Below, one piece after another: positions 7,385 through 17,898 of a stretch of DNA of 37,601 nt. Location of the stretch: assembly GCA_016870815.1 (NCBI GenBank), contig VGAI01000008.1:1-37601 (forward strand), in the 5' to 3' direction. How positions within the stretch are numbered: the first letter of the stretch is position 1; each line of letters opens with the position of its first letter. The position numbers and the translations under genes were made by a program. The stretch is from Actinomycetota bacterium (lineage in GTDB: Bacteria; Actinomycetota; Actinomycetes; Nanopelagicales; Nanopelagicaceae). The notes beneath the pieces are model-generated. The model worked only from the letters and a program-made list of their open reading frames with translations, was not told where the DNA came from and did not search any database.

Positions 7385-10300
7385 CTAAGCTTTTTCGATG
7401 GCGAGAGCAAAGCCCAGATCGTTTTCACCAGGGGATAATTGAGAATCGCGATTCATGGTGAGTGCTAGGACTTCTTCAGAAATATGGGCAGCATAAGTGT
7501 CGATTGCGCCAATAACATCGTCATGAGCGTTCCAACGAAGTTTGATCCGATCAGAGACATCAAGTCCGACGGCTTTGCGTTCGTCTTGAATCATCCTGAT
7601 AGCTTCACGGACGCTGCCCTGGGCAATTAAAGCCGGCGTCAAAGTGACATCAAGCGCGAGACTCTCACCGGAGTGGGAGGCATAGCTCCAACCCTCTCGA
7701 GGCGTCTCAGTGATTACAAGATCAGCTATGGTCAACTCGGCGCTACCGCCTTCAAAACTGAGTTTTACAGATCCCGCGGTTCGAACCTTGTCGACCAAGG
7801 TTTTTGCATCCGTGGTAGCGATCGCTTTCGCTATCGACTGAACCTCACCACCATAACGTGATCCGAGAGACCTGAAATTCGCTTTGATCGATACATCAAC
7901 AAGATCTCCTTGTGAAGAAAGATCTGCCAACGTCTCGACATTCAATTCGTCAGCGATTTGTTCCTGGAGTTCCTGAGGCAGAGACTGCCACCCGTTGGAA
8001 GAGATCAGCGCCCTTGCAAGTGGTTGCCTGATGCGAACTGAGGATTCGGCGCGCGCTGCTCGACCAAGTTCTACCAGGCGCCTGGTCTGCGCTACTTGAG
8101 CCGAGAGAGTCTGGTCAACGAGTGAAGCATCTGCGACTGGAAAATCGGCAAGGTGAACGGATTCAGGTGCCTCACTTCGTGTCGGCAGGACAAAGTTCTG
8201 CCAAACATGTTCGGTGATGAAGGGGACCATCGGAGCCATTAGCAGAGTGATCGTTTCGAGTGCGTAATGCAGTGTTGCTAGCGCTTCGATATCGCCATCC
8301 CAGAAACGTCGTCGCGACCGTCGTACATACCAGTTGGAGAGTTGGTCGATGAAATCGGCGATGGCTCTTCCCGCTTCTTGTGAGTCGAAATCTGAAAGCG
8401 CTTTATCGACAGCGGCAATGACAACTTGGAGCTCTCCAATGATCCAGCGATCGAGTAGATGCCCACTTTGCGGCGCAGCGCTCGTTGATGATGGCAGGTA
8501 TCCGCTCGCTCGGGCGTAGAGAGATTGAAAGGAGATTGTGTTCCAGTAAGTGAGCAGGGTCTTTCGGACTACTTCCGAGATTGACTCGTGGCCCACTCGC
8601 CTCGCGCTCCACGGTGAGCCTGCGGCGAGCATGAACCAGCGAACAGCATCTGCGCCATGTTGATCCATCAAGGACATCGGCTCGATGACATTACCCAGGT
8701 GCTTGCTCATCTTTCGGCCATCCTTATCAAGAATGTGGCCCAAGCAGAGAACGCTCTTATAGGAGGACTTATCGAAGAGAAGAGTGCCGATCGTCATGAG
8801 CGTGTAAAACCAGCCTCGGGTCTGGTCAATTGCTTCACAGATGAAATCCGCAGGGTAGGAAGCATCGAAGATCTCTTTCGAACCCTCTTGCTGTGGGTAA
8901 CCCCATTGAGCGAAAGGCATCGCACCTGAGTCATACCAACAATCAATCACCTCAGTCACGCGGCGCATCGTTGCGTTGCACTTCTCGCAACTGAAAGTCA
9001 CATCGTCGACAAATGGACGATGCGGGTCGAGCGATCGAAGATCTGAACCAGCTACCTCGCTCAATTCGGCGAGTGAGCCGAGACATATGTCGTGGGATTT
9101 ATCCCCGCTTTCACAGCGCCAAATAGGAATTGGAGTTCCCCAGTAACGATTGCGTGAGAGCGCCCAATCAATGTTGTTCTCGAGCCAATCACCATAACGA
9201 CCACTCTGAATGGACTCGGGGTGCCAATCAGTGGTCGAGTTCTCGCGGATGAGCGCATCCTTGATTGCAGTGGTCCTGATGTACCAGGAAGGTTGTGCGT
9301 AGTAGATCAGCGGTGTGTGGCATCTCCAGCAATGAGGGTAAGAGTGTTCATAAGGAAGATGCTTGAAGAGTAGTGAGCGAGATTTCAAGTCCTTCACTAA
9401 CGCTTTATCGGCCTCTTTGAAGAATGCACCACCAACTAGTTCTAGCTCTGGAAGAAATGTGCCATCAGGACGGACTGGATTGACCACGGGTAGTCCATAT
9501 CTGCGACAGACCTGTAGGTCATCTGCACCAAATGCAGGGGATTGATGAACTAACCCGGTTCCATCCTCAACCGTCACATAATGGGCAAGGACGATGTAAT
9601 GAGAATCAGGGATCTCGACGAGATCAAAGGGCCTTCGATAGGTGATTCGTTCTAGCTCTCGCCCGCGGTAACTCTCAAGGACCTTCACATGCTCGACGCC
9701 TTTTGAGACGGTCGCGAGAAGCGGCTCTGCAAGAACAAGTTTCTCATCCCCGATCTCTGCAAGTACATATTCGACATCTGGATGAACTGCAATCGCAGTG
9801 TTAGAGACCAGTGTCCATGGCGTGGTCGTCCAGACCAGGAATGCGGCCCCTGATTCTTGAAGCGGACCAGAGGTTGCGGGGAAGCGGACGTAGACAGATG
9901 GGTCAGTTACCGTTTCATACCCCTGCGCTAATTCATGATCAGAGAGGCCCGTTCCACATCGAGGACAGTACGGCGCAACGCGATGATCTTCTACGAGAAG
10001 TCCTCTCTTCCATATCTGTTTGAGCGACCACCAGATACTTTCGATATAGGAAGGTGACATCGTCCAATAGGCATTATCGAAATCAACCCAGAAGCCCATT
10101 CGCTGAGTCATTTCCGTGAAAGCATCGACGTGGCGTTGCACAGATTCCCTGCACTTGGCGTTGAATTCTGCAATACCAAATTTCTCGATATCGCCTTTGC
10201 CGGTGAAACCAAGTTCTTTCTCGACTGCTATCTCTACGGGAAGTCCGTGACAATCCCAACCAGCATTGCGACGTACGTAACGACCCTTCATTGTGTGAAA

Positions 10301-10522
10301 ACGCGGGAAAACATCTTTGAATACTCGCGCCTCGATGTGATGCGTTCCGGGCATTCCATTTGCTGTTGGTGGACCTTCATAGAAAGTCCACGGAAGTCCA
10401 GAGGAGCGCGCTTGCAGGCTCTTGTGGAAAATCTCGGAGCGCTCCCAAAAGGCGAGCACATCCCTCTCAATGGCAGGGAGGTCGATTTGCGGGGAGAGCT
10501 GCGGATATTGACGCTCGCTCAT
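7385..10522 (-). CDS. ileS: Isoleucyl-tRNA synthetase
   Basis: IleS charges tRNA-Ile in the cytoplasm. The protein has 1045 residues and is the long, eukaryote-like type common in actinobacteria. The HIGH-type motif lies in GPPTANGMPGTHHIEA (about 50-65) and the KMSKS loop is KMSKH at about 604-608. The editing domain, possible zinc sites (CPRC near 205, CWRC, CEKC) and the WDCHGLPVE and SRNRYWGTPIP motifs are all present. I chose the ATG at 10522 because the open frame upstream (to 10687) does not resemble IleS, and because TAGGCT stands 7 bases before this ATG. It is one of only two minus-strand genes, convergent with yggT and divergent from the DksA-type gene. Confidence 0.97.
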   Translation of the reverse strand: MSERQYPQLSPQIDLPAIERDVLAFWERSEIFHKSLQARSSGLPWTFYEGPPTANGMPGTHHIEARVFKDVFPRFHTMKGRYVRRNAGWDCHGLPVEIAVEKELGFTGKGDIEKFGIAEFNAKCRESVQRHVDAFTEMTQRMGFWVDFDNAYWTMSPSYIESIWWSLKQIWKRGLLVEDHRVAPYCPRCGTGLSDHELAQGYETVTDPSVYVRFPATSGPLQESGAAFLVWTTTPWTLVSNTAIAVHPDVEYVLAEIGDEKLVLAEPLLATVSKGVEHVKVLESYRGRELERITYRRPFDLVEIPDSHYIVLAHYVTVEDGTGLVHQSPAFGADDLQVCRRYGLPVVNPVRPDGTFLPELELVGGAFFKEADKALVKDLKSRSLLFKHLPYEHSYPHCWRCHTPLIYYAQPSWYIRTTAIKDALIRENSTTDWHPESIQSGRYGDWLENNIDWALSRNRYWGTPIPIWRCESGDKSHDICLGSLAELSEVAGSDLRSLDPHRPFVDDVTFSCEKCNATMRRVTEVIDCWYDSGAMPFAQWGYPQQEGSKEIFDASYPADFICEAIDQTRGWFYTLMTIGTLLFDKSSYKSVLCLGHILDKDGRKMSKHLGNVIEPMSLMDQHGADAVRWFMLAAGSPWSARRVGHESISEVVRKTLLTYWNTISFQSLYARASGYLPSSTSAAPQSGHLLDRWIIGELQVVIAAVDKALSDFDSQEAGRAIADFIDQLSNWYVRRSRRRFWDGDIEALATLHYALETITLLMAPMVPFITEHVWQNFVLPTRSEAPESVHLADFPVADASLVDQTLSAQVAQTRRLVELGRAARAESSVRIRQPLARALISSNGWQSLPQELQEQIADELNVETLADLSSQGDLVDVSIKANFRSLGSRYGGEVQSIAKAIATTDAKTLVDKVRTAGSVKLSFEGGSAELTIADLVITETPREGWSYASHSGESLALDVTLTPALIAQGSVREAIRMIQDERKAVGLDVSDRIKLRWNAHDDVIGAIDTYAAHISEEVLALTMNRDSQLSPGENDLGFALAIEKA

Positions 10523-10529
10523 TTGGCAG

Positions 10530-10535
10530 AGCCTA
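10530..10535 (-). promoter_or_regulatory. Putative -10 box of a leaderless ileS promoter
   Basis: On the minus strand TAGGCT is followed by 7 bases and then the ileS ATG (10522). No T-box leader fits, since the predicted transcript would begin at the start codon. Confidence 0.4.
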
Positions 10536-10563
10536 CCAATTCTCGATATTGAGGGTTCTCTAC

Positions 10564-10569
10564 TACCCT
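10564..10569 (+). promoter_or_regulatory. Putative -10 box of a leaderless traR/dksA-like promoter
   Basis: TACCCT is followed by exactly 6 bases and then GTG at 10576. No ribosome-binding site is present. It forms a divergent pair with the ileS promoter, with predicted transcript starts about 54 bases apart. Confidence 0.45.
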
Positions 10570-10575
10570 TCGCCC

Positions 10576-11424
10576 GTGCCGAAAAAGAAGCCAGTGAAGA
10601 AGGTTCCTGCAAAGAAGAGTGCGTCATCGAAGAGTTCCAGTGCTTCCAAGAAGAAGAAGACTCACAAGGGCAAGAAGGCTCCGGCAAAGAAGTTCCCGAG
10701 AAAGAAAGTTGCAGCGAAGAAGTCGCTAGTAAAGGCGCCGGCTAAAAAGAGCGCAGCTAAACCTGTTCTTGCCAAGAAGCCGCCACATAAACCATCCCCT
10801 TCCTCTAAACCAGTGATCGTTCGCGGTAAAGCAAAGACTGCTTTGACATCCACGACGGCTAAGGGCGCAACCACGATCTCGGTCTACAAGCCAGAGATCG
10901 AATCGGGAAATGAAGTGGTGGTCGAAGAGAAGAAACTCCTGCTCCTTCCGCCAAGTCGAAATGCAAAGCCGGTGGTCAAGGGGGCGACCGCGAAGAAGGT
11001 TCCACAACTCAAGCCGATCAAGAGCGCGCCAACACCGATTTCTACTAGTGAAATCGATGAGCAGTGGAGTGCAACAGAGCTCAAAGCGATGAGGGCGGAG
11101 CTAGCCAAGGACTTGGAGCGACTTCGAGCCGAACTCGCTGAAATCGAATCCGAAATGGATGACTTGATCGAACGAGATGGTGTTGGTGCCGGCGATGATC
11201 AAGCGGATGCCGGCTCAAAGACTTTCGAGCGTGAGCACGAAATGTCTCTCGTCTACAACGCGCGTGACATGGTGCTTCAGACCGAGCGAGCGTTGGATCG
11301 AATAGACAATAAGAGCTACGGTCGATGTGAAGATTGTCAGAACGCCATTGGAAAGGCTCGACTCCACGTATTTCCTCGCGCCACACTCTGTATGCGGTGC
11401 AAAGCCAAGGAAGAGCGGCGCTGA
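10576..11424 (+). CDS. TraR/DksA-type zinc-finger protein with lysine-rich N-terminal tail
   Basis: The C-terminal part is a DksA/TraR C4 zinc finger: Cys251, Cys254, Cys272 and Cys275 in GRCEDC...LCMRC. It is preceded by a predicted coiled coil (about 163-245, LKAMRAELAKDLERLRAELAEI and following) with an acidic turn DDQADAG. Proteins of this family bind RNA polymerase through the secondary channel and adjust promoter activity, often with ppGpp. Residues 2 to about 82 are a low-complexity Lys/Ala/Pro tail with repeated AKK/PAKK units, like histone H1-type DNA-binding tails, and residues 83-160 are a poorly structured linker. Start is the GTG at 10576 (282 residues). It is followed by lspA, a common actinobacterial arrangement. 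Exact target is unknown. Confidence 0.85.
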   Translation: MPKKKPVKKVPAKKSASSKSSSASKKKKTHKGKKAPAKKFPRKKVAAKKSLVKAPAKKSAAKPVLAKKPPHKPSPSSKPVIVRGKAKTALTSTTAKGATTISVYKPEIESGNEVVVEEKKLLLLPPSRNAKPVVKGATAKKVPQLKPIKSAPTPISTSEIDEQWSATELKAMRAELAKDLERLRAELAEIESEMDDLIERDGVGAGDDQADAGSKTFEREHEMSLVYNARDMVLQTERALDRIDNKSYGRCEDCQNAIGKARLHVFPRATLCMRCKAKEERR

Positions 11425-11459
11425 CACCGGCCCCCGCCAAGGAAACCGGCCTTCGAAAA

Positions 11460-12002
11460 GTGGCGACAACATCGCAACGTCAGAGTCGTTGCATCAAAGT
11501 CATTACCTATCTCTCGCTCGTCATCCTCGCGCTTGATCAAGCAAGCAAGTTCTGGGCCGTCACATATCTGGAATCCCGAGGCACGATCAATCTGATTGGC
11601 TCCTTGCTCAGACTCAATCACACGACCAATTCAGGAGCAGCCTTCAACATCGGCTCGAACTTCACAATCTTTCTCACCGTATTTGCCATCATCGTCTCGG
11701 CTGGCTTGATCATCTTTTCGAGGAAGATCGCAGATGGGCGCTGGGCGATCGGTTTTGGCGGACTCCTTGGTGGAGTACTGGGCAACTTGAGTGATCGAAT
11801 CTTTCGTGAACCGCAGTTCTTGCACGGACATGTAGTTGACTTCATTCAGATACCGAATTGGCCCATCTTCAACGTGGCAGATATTGCAATAACAAGTTCT
11901 GGCGCTTTTATTGCCTACCTGCTCTTCAAAGATATCAAGCCATTCGCCACTTTTGCGGATTCAAATCTGAGAAATGAAGATAATGACGGTGAAACGGCAT
12001 GA
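11460..12002 (+). CDS. lspA: Lipoprotein signal peptidase LspA
   Basis: LspA is the polytopic membrane aspartyl protease that cleaves signal peptides from diacylated prolipoproteins; Lgt, which acts before it, is encoded further along at 22984. About 180 residues from the GTG at 11460, a typical length, with four hydrophobic helices. Conserved elements are LDQASKFWAV, LNHTTNSGAAFNI, GGVLGNLSDRIF (first catalytic Asp) and HGHVVDFIQIPNWPIFNVADIAI (second catalytic Asp). The open frame reaches back into the preceding gene, but those residues look unlike LspA. The exact start is uncertain because no clear ribosome-binding site is seen. The ATGA overlap with the next gene suggests translational coupling. 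Confidence 0.92.
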   Translation: MATTSQRQSRCIKVITYLSLVILALDQASKFWAVTYLESRGTINLIGSLLRLNHTTNSGAAFNIGSNFTIFLTVFAIIVSAGLIIFSRKIADGRWAIGFGGLLGGVLGNLSDRIFREPQFLHGHVVDFIQIPNWPIFNVADIAITSSGAFIAYLLFKDIKPFATFADSNLRNEDNDGETA

Positions 12003-12937
12003 GCACCGCCGACTCACTCCATGAGATCTCAATGCCGGAGGAAGCTGTTGGTATGCGATTCGATAGCGCTCTGGCTCAGGAGCTTGGCATCTCACGTAGC
12101 GCAGTTGAAGATATCTTCGAAAATAGTGACTGTACTTGGGCGGTAGATGGCGCTGTCGTGAAGAAATCTGATCGTGTCAAAGCTGGTGACAAGATCACGG
12201 TGGTGCTTCGAGCGAAAGACTCTCAACCGTTCCAATCTGCGCCACTTCCACTTCTCTTTGAAGATTCTGAAATCGTGGTGGTAGAGAAAGCGGTTGGCTA
12301 TGCCGCGCATCCAAGTCCAGGATGGAGCGGACCTACTGTCATTGATGCGCTCAAACAAAGTGGCGTGCAGATAGCGCAGGTGGGTTCCGAGGAGCGCGAA
12401 GGAATTGTTCATCGCCTTGATGTGGGAACGTCTGGATTGATGGTGGTTGCAAAATCTGAGCGCGCCTACTCATTACTCAAAGATCAATTTCGTTCTCGTG
12501 AGGTGAAGAAGATCTATCACGCCCTGGCGCAGGGGCATCTTGACCCTGCGGTCGGCACAATTGATGCACCGATTGATCGCCACCCAAAAGAAGATCATCG
12601 ATTTGCAGTCGTGGCATCCGGTAAGCCGAGCGTTACCCACTACGAGGCGATTGAGTTCTTTCCTGCCGTCACATTGGCGCGGATTGAATTGGAAACGGGT
12701 AGGACGCATCAGATCAGAGTTCACTTCAATGCCATCAAGCACCCATTGGTGGGGGACTTGGTCTACGGGGCAGACCCACGATTGGCCGAGCGCCTGGCTA
12801 TGAAGCGCCCATGGCTTCACGCCATGGAACTCGAATTTCGCCATCCAGCATCGGGTGAGCGGGTTCACTTCAGCGCGCCATATCCGCCTGATCTCCAGGA
12901 AAGCCTCGCGTCACTTCGTCGCTCTATCGGCGATTGA
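11999..12937 (+). CDS. rluD: RluA/RluD-family 23S rRNA pseudouridine synthase
   Basis: This enzyme isomerises uridine to pseudouridine, most likely in 23S rRNA. The protein has 312 residues. The N-terminal S4 RNA-binding domain (about 17-75, MRFDSALAQELGISRSAVEDIF) precedes the catalytic domain. The catalytic Asp is Asp141 in HRLDVGTSGLMVVAKS, followed by the family motifs KIYHALAQG and LETGRTHQIRVHF. It overlaps lspA by 4 bases, a pairing seen in many actinobacteria. The symbol follows that synteny; exact uridine targets cannot be read from the sequence. Confidence 0.88.
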   Translation: MSTADSLHEISMPEEAVGMRFDSALAQELGISRSAVEDIFENSDCTWAVDGAVVKKSDRVKAGDKITVVLRAKDSQPFQSAPLPLLFEDSEIVVVEKAVGYAAHPSPGWSGPTVIDALKQSGVQIAQVGSEEREGIVHRLDVGTSGLMVVAKSERAYSLLKDQFRSREVKKIYHALAQGHLDPAVGTIDAPIDRHPKEDHRFAVVASGKPSVTHYEAIEFFPAVTLARIELETGRTHQIRVHFNAIKHPLVGDLVYGADPRLAERLAMKRPWLHAMELEFRHPASGERVHFSAPYPPDLQESLASLRRSIGD

Positions 12938-12991
12938 GGATAGTCTCCCGAATCCGCGGGCTAGCAAAACCTTCCCTAGGCTCCGCCGCAG

Positions 12992-12997
12992 TACATT
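12992..12997 (+). promoter_or_regulatory. Possible -10 box for dnaE
   Basis: TACATT in the 90-base gap before dnaE would start a transcript near 13004, giving a leader of about 24 bases. There is no good -35 element, and the support is weak. Confidence 0.25.
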
Positions 12998-13027
12998 CCT
13001 ATTTTCTTGAGGGGCAGTAGAGCAGAG

Positions 13028-16000
13028 ATGAAAAAGGGCGAGAGCTTCGTACATCTACATGTACATACGGAGTACTCGATGCTTGATGGTGCTGCGCGCG
13101 TTGAAGATTTAGCCGACGAGAGTGCACGCCTGGGAATGCCAGCTCTGGCGATGACTGATCACGGTAATGTCTTTGGCGCTTTTCATTTCTACAAGACCAT
13201 GAAAGCAAAAGGAATCAAACCAATCATTGGGATTGAGGCCTATGTAGCACCAGGCTCTAGATTCGAGAAGAAACGAGTGAAGTGGGCTGAAGGTGGCGAA
13301 GATGATGTATCTGGTGGTGGCGCCTATACCCACATGACGCTTCTTGCCTACAACCAGGTGGGTCTTTCGAATCTATTTCGCCTTTCATCGCTTGCATCGT
13401 TGGAGGGCTTTTATTACAAGCCGAGAATGGATCGAGAGCTACTGGCTCGTCATAGCGAAGGATTGATCGCCACCACCGGATGCCCTGGAGGGGAGATTCA
13501 AACTCGTATCCGCATGGGGGCGTATAACGAGGCCAGAAATGCTGCTGCTCAGTACCTCGACATATTTGGTCCTGAGAATTTCTTCGTCGAACTCATGGAT
13601 CACGGGATCGAAATCGAACGACGAACCAGAGCTGATCTGCTGCGCCTCGGCAAAGAGCTCGGTATCGGTCTGCTCGCAACCAATGACTCTCACTATGTCT
13701 ACAAGAAGGATTTTGATGCTCATGCAGCGTTGCTCTGCGTTCAATCGAACTCGACTATCGCAGATCCCAAGAGATTCAAGTTCGAAAATGATGAGTTCTA
13801 TCTCAAATCGCCACAGGAGATGCGAGCTCTCTTCTCCGAGACACCAGAGGCTTGCGACAACACCCTTCTCATCGCCGAACGTTGCGAGACGGTGCTTCGC
13901 GAAGGGGAGAACCTCTTACCTAAATTCCCAGTGCCTCAAGGCGAGAGCGAAGAGAGTTGGCTTCGATCCCTTGCTAATCGAGGACTCAAAGAACGGATGG
14001 CGGATGGGATTCCAGATCAATACCAAGGAAGACTTGATTATGAACTCGATGTCATGTGCAAAATGGGGTTTCCTGGTTACTTCCTCGTTGTCGCTGACTT
14101 GATAGCTCATGCAAAGAGTCGAGGAATATGGGTCGGGCCTGGTCGTGGCTCTGCCGCAGGTTCGCTCGTCTCTTACGCGCTCGGAATAACTGCGCTCGAT
14201 CCCATCAAGTTTGGACTTCTCTTCGAGCGATTCCTCAATCCAGAACGTATCTCGATGCCGGATATAGACCTTGATTTCGATGAGCGTCACCGGAGCGAAA
14301 TGATTCGCTATGCAACAGAGAAGTATGGCGAGGATCGAGTCGCGCAGATCATCACCTACGCAAACATCAAATCAAAGCAAGCAATAAAAGATGCAACGAG
14401 AGTTCTAGGACTTCCTTATGCAATAGGGGAGAAGTTGACGAAAGCTCTACCGCCATCGGTGATGGGTCGAGATATCTCCCTAGCTGGAGTTTTCGACCCC
14501 CAGGAGGATCGCTACACCGAAGCCTCAGAGTTCCGTCAACTCTATGAGACTGAGCCTGATGCCAAACGAGTGATTGATACCGCCCGTGGCCTTGAAGGTC
14601 TCAAACGTCAATGGGGAGTGCATGCCGCAGGTGTAATCCTCAGCAGGGATCCGCTTATCGATGTCATTCCGATTCATCGACGAGACGCTGACGGCGCCAT
14701 CATCACGCAGTTCGATATGGGTGCCTGTGAATCAATAGGTCTTTTAAAGATGGATTTCCTCGGACTTCGAAATCTCTCAGTCATCGATGACTGCTTGAAC
14801 AATGTCAAGCGAAATCGCCAACAGGATGTTCTCTTGAACACGGTAGATCTCGAGGATAAAAAGACTTTCGAACTTCTGGCCCGAGGGGAAACGCTTGGGG
14901 TCTTTCAGCTTGATGGCGCACCGATGCGAGCTTTGCTCAAGTCGATGGCACCCGACTCATTCGACGACATCTCTGCTGTCATTGCGCTCTATCGACCTGG
15001 TCCGATGGGTGTTAATGCTCATAACGATTATGCAGATCGAAAGAATGGACGAAAGAAAGTCGAGCCGATACACCCTGAGTTGGCAGAACCCCTAGCGGAA
15101 ATCCTCAACGACACTTATGGCTTGATCGTCTATCAAGAGCAAGTGATGGCAATTGCACAGAAAGTCGCTGGATTCTCACTCGGTCGAGCAGATCTCTTGC
15201 GTAAAGCTATGGGCAAGAAGAACAAGGACATTCTTGATCAAGAGTACGTGCACTTCGAGTCGGGGATGCGAGCTAACGGTTTCACAACAGCAGCGATTGA
15301 AGAACTTTGGCGAACGTTGATTCCATTCTCCGATTACGCCTTCAATCGAGCGCATAGCGCCGGGTATGGCGTCCTCTCCTACTGGACCGCTTATCTCAAG
15401 GCGAATTTCCCGACCGAGTACATGGCTGCACTTCTCACCAGTGTTCGTGACGATAAGGATAAGAGCGCTCTCTATCTCAATGAGTGTCGAAGGATGGGTA
15501 TCAAGGTCCTACCACCCGATGTCAATGAATCTGCTGCTGATTACTCGCCAAGGGGCGATGACATCCGCTTTGGTTTAACTGCGATTAGAAACATCGGTGA
15601 GAATGTCGTTGCCTCGATTCGACGTAATCGTGATGATAAGGGCAAGTACACCTCCTTCGAAGACTTCTTGAAGAAGGTTGATGTTCATGTTTGCAACAAG
15701 AAGACGATCGAGTCATTGATAAAAAGCGGCGCACTCGACTCATTGGGCGCTACGAGAAAAGGTCTGATGGCGATCCATCTGGAAGCGCTCGATTCCATTA
15801 TGGAGTCGAAGCGTGCTGAGGCACTTGGCCAATACGATCTTTTTGGCGAAGGTTCAACTCTCGCAAGCTCGGGCAACTCGATAGCAGTCCCGGAAGGAGA
15901 GTGGGAGAAGGCAATCCTTCTTTCCTATGAGCGAGAGATGCTCGGCCTTTATGTCTCTGATCATCCACTTCTTGGCATTGAAGGTCGACTTCGTTCACTT

Positions 16001-16534
16001 ACCGATACCACGATCAGTGGCCTGAGCGATGATGCCATCGCTCATGATCAAGTAGTGACGATTGGCGGCCTCATCTCATCGGTTCAGCGCAAAGTATCGC
16101 GTCAGGGCAATGCATGGGCGATTGTCACCATAGAAGATCTTGCCGGTGCTGCCGAGGTTCTCTTCTTCGCAAACACTTACACACAACATGCAGAGAACCT
16201 CGCTGAAGACCGAATAGTGGTGGCGCGGGTAAGAGTCGATAAGCGAGAAGAGAACATCCGATTGATGGCTCTCGATCTCTCTTTCCCCGACATCAACCAG
16301 AAGGCCACCGGCCCCGTTGTGATTCGACTTGAGGCAAATAGGTGCACCCCTCCTCTTGTCGACCGAATGAAAGAGATTCTCAAAGCGCATCCTGGTTCAC
16401 GCGAAGTTCATCTACAACTTCTTGGAACGACGAACACGATGCTCAAAATCGATGATGGGCTCAAAGTTAGCGCGACTCCAAGCCTGAGCGCCGACCTCAA
16501 GGCGCTATTAGGCCCCGACTCAATCCAATTCTAA
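13028..16534 (+). CDS. dnaE: DNA polymerase III alpha subunit (DnaE1)
   Basis: DnaE is the replicative polymerase. The protein has 1168 residues from the ATG at 13028. A TTG seven codons earlier is possible but less likely. The N-terminal PHP domain keeps its metal-binding motifs ([19 protein letters not shown]), so proofreading by this domain, as shown for mycobacterial DnaE1, is plausible. The catalytic aspartates lie in [12 protein letters not shown] (about residues 411-422), with [19 protein letters not shown] before and LRKAMGKK after. A helix-hairpin-helix and an OB fold ([29 protein letters not shown]) lie toward the C-terminus. Gene order rluD-dnaE-hisD is standard for actinobacteria. 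Confidence 0.97.
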   Translation: MKKGESFVHLHVHTEYSMLDGAARVEDLADESARLGMPALAMTDHGNVFGAFHFYKTMKAKGIKPIIGIEAYVAPGSRFEKKRVKWAEGGEDDVSGGGAYTHMTLLAYNQVGLSNLFRLSSLASLEGFYYKPRMDRELLARHSEGLIATTGCPGGEIQTRIRMGAYNEARNAAAQYLDIFGPENFFVELMDHGIEIERRTRADLLRLGKELGIGLLATNDSHYVYKKDFDAHAALLCVQSNSTIADPKRFKFENDEFYLKSPQEMRALFSETPEACDNTLLIAERCETVLREGENLLPKFPVPQGESEESWLRSLANRGLKERMADGIPDQYQGRLDYELDVMCKMGFPGYFLVVADLIAHAKSRGIWVGPGRGSAAGSLVSYALGITALDPIKFGLLFERFLNPERISMPDIDLDFDERHRSEMIRYATEKYGEDRVAQIITYANIKSKQAIKDATRVLGLPYAIGEKLTKALPPSVMGRDISLAGVFDPQEDRYTEASEFRQLYETEPDAKRVIDTARGLEGLKRQWGVHAAGVILSRDPLIDVIPIHRRDADGAIITQFDMGACESIGLLKMDFLGLRNLSVIDDCLNNVKRNRQQDVLLNTVDLEDKKTFELLARGETLGVFQLDGAPMRALLKSMAPDSFDDISAVIALYRPGPMGVNAHNDYADRKNGRKKVEPIHPELAEPLAEILNDTYGLIVYQEQVMAIAQKVAGFSLGRADLLRKAMGKKNKDILDQEYVHFESGMRANGFTTAAIEELWRTLIPFSDYAFNRAHSAGYGVLSYWTAYLKANFPTEYMAALLTSVRDDKDKSALYLNECRRMGIKVLPPDVNESAADYSPRGDDIRFGLTAIRNIGENVVASIRRNRDDKGKYTSFEDFLKKVDVHVCNKKTIESLIKSGALDSLGATRKGLMAIHLEALDSIMESKRAEALGQYDLFGEGSTLASSGNSIAVPEGEWEKAILLSYEREMLGLYVSDHPLLGIEGRLRSLTDTTISGLSDDAIAHDQVVTIGGLISSVQRKVSRQGNAWAIVTIEDLAGAAEVLFFANTYTQHAENLAEDRIVVARVRVDKREENIRLMALDLSFPDINQKATGPVVIRLEANRCTPPLVDRMKEILKAHPGSREVHLQLLGTTNTMLKIDDGLKVSATPSLSADLKALLGPDSIQF

Positions 16535-16536
16535 AT

Positions 16537-16542
16537 TACAAT
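16537..16542 (+). promoter_or_regulatory. Putative -10 box of the his operon, leaderless
   Basis: TACAAT, a near-consensus -10, sits 3 bases after the dnaE stop and exactly 6 bases before the hisD GTG. With no leader there is no room for a his attenuator or T-box. Confidence 0.55.
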
Positions 16543-16548
16543 CAGGCG

Positions 16549-17898
16549 GTGATTCGTCGCCTGGACCTTCGCCCCAAATTTGATGGCGGAACGATCTCGC
16601 GTATCGAACTTCGTAGATTGATACCGCGCGCGCCACTCTCAATTGATTCTGTGACAGAGGGCGTCTTGGCCATCATTGAAAGTGTGAGGCAGGGTGATGA
16701 GAACTCAATTCTCGGACTTGTCGAAAGATTCGATGTTGTTCGCCCGCAATCGGTGCGAGTCCCGAGTGAAGTAATCGATACTGCCGATAGAAATCTTGAT
16801 ATGAAGGTTAGGGCAGCTCTAGCGGAATCTATTCGGAGAATTCGCAAAGTTCATCAAAGCCAGCAAAGGGAGGAGAGTCGAGTCGAAGTTGTCGCAGGTG
16901 GAGTAGTTACCCAACGCTGGGTGCCAGTTGATCGAGTTGCGCTCTATGTACCTGGTGGTAAGGCGGTCTATCCAAGTTCTGTGATGATGAATGTGATTCC
17001 TGCTCAGATTGCTGGCGTCAGGAGCATCGCGATACTCACGCCGGCACAGCGTGAGAATGACGGTTGGCCACATCCCACCATCCTCGCCACAGCAAAGATG
17101 CTTGGCGTGGATGAGATCTATGCACTTGGTGGAGCGGTTGCCATTGCAGCAGCGGCTTTTGGCATCAAGGACTCTTCAGGTTTAACGGTGATGGAGCCAG
17201 CTGACATGGTGACGGGTCCTGGAAATATCTACGTGGCAGCAGCGAAACGCGCGCTACGCGGTGTTATCGGGATTGATTCTGAAGCCGGACCAACAGAGAT
17301 CGCAATCATCGCCGATCAAAGTGCTGATCCAGTTGCAGTGGCAACCGATCTGATCAGCCAGGCAGAACATGACGTGATAGCTGCTGCAGTGCTGATAACC
17401 GATTCGCTTTCCCTCGCCGAGAAAGTTGAGCGGGAGCTGAATGAGCGTGTCATGAAAACTAAACACTCCGAGCGAATCAAAGAAGCGCTCGGCGGTGTTC
17501 AATCCTGTATCGCACTAGTGAATACCATCGCTGAAGCTGTCGAAGTGGCCAATCACTATGCGGCAGAGCATCTTGAAATCCAGACCAGTGACGATCAACT
17601 CTGGGCGAAAGAGATCAGAAATGCCGGAGCTATATTTCTAGGTCGCTTCTCACCCGTCTCACTGGGGGATTATTCGGCAGGTTCTAACCATGTGCTTCCA
17701 ACCGGGGGATGTGCTTGTCATAGCAGTGGACTATCTGTGCAGACCTTTCTCAGAGGCTTAAGTTTTGTGGAATACAACGAAGCTGCGCTCCACGAGATTG
17801 CCGATGCAGTTATCACTCTTGCTCACGCTGAGGATCTTCCTGCCCATGGTGAAGCGATCGCTTCTAGATTTGAAGGAAGATCAGGGGCGAAGCCATGA
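16549..17898 (+). CDS. hisD: Histidinol dehydrogenase
   Basis: HisD is a zinc enzyme that makes histidine from histidinol in two NAD-dependent oxidations, the last steps of the pathway. The protein has 449 residues. Typical segments are [80 protein letters not shown] (catalytic Glu-His pair) and [15 protein letters not shown]. It begins with GTG and heads a seven-gene his operon, overlapping hisC by 4 bases (ATGA). hisG and hisE are not in this window and must be elsewhere if the pathway is complete. Confidence 0.97.
   Translation: MIRRLDLRPKFDGGTISRIELRRLIPRAPLSIDSVTEGVLAIIESVRQGDENSILGLVERFDVVRPQSVRVPSEVIDTADRNLDMKVRAALAESIRRIRKVHQSQQREESRVEVVAGGVVTQRWVPVDRVALYVPGGKAVYPSSVMMNVIPAQIAGVRSIAILTPAQRENDGWPHPTILATAKMLGVDEIYALGGAVAIAAAAFGIKDSSGLTVMEPADMVTGPGNIYVAAAKRALRGVIGIDSEAGPTEIAIIADQSADPVAVATDLISQAEHDVIAAAVLITDSLSLAEKVERELNERVMKTKHSERIKEALGGVQSCIALVNTIAEAVEVANHYAAEHLEIQTSDDQLWAKEIRNAGAIFLGRFSPVSLGDYSAGSNHVLPTGGCACHSSGLSVQTFLRGLSFVEYNEAALHEIADAVITLAHAEDLPAHGEAIASRFEGRSGAKP

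Noticed and set aside
10523-10687. N-terminal extension of IleS by 55 codons
   Set aside because: The added residues have no IleS similarity, they overlap the divergent traR/dksA-like gene, and the ATG at 10522 has a promoter-like TAGGCT at the right distance.
11334-11459. Longer LspA beginning inside the traR/dksA-like gene
   Set aside because: The extra 42 residues overlap the zinc-finger codons out of frame and do not look like a signal or LspA helix. The GTG at 11460 gives the normal family length.
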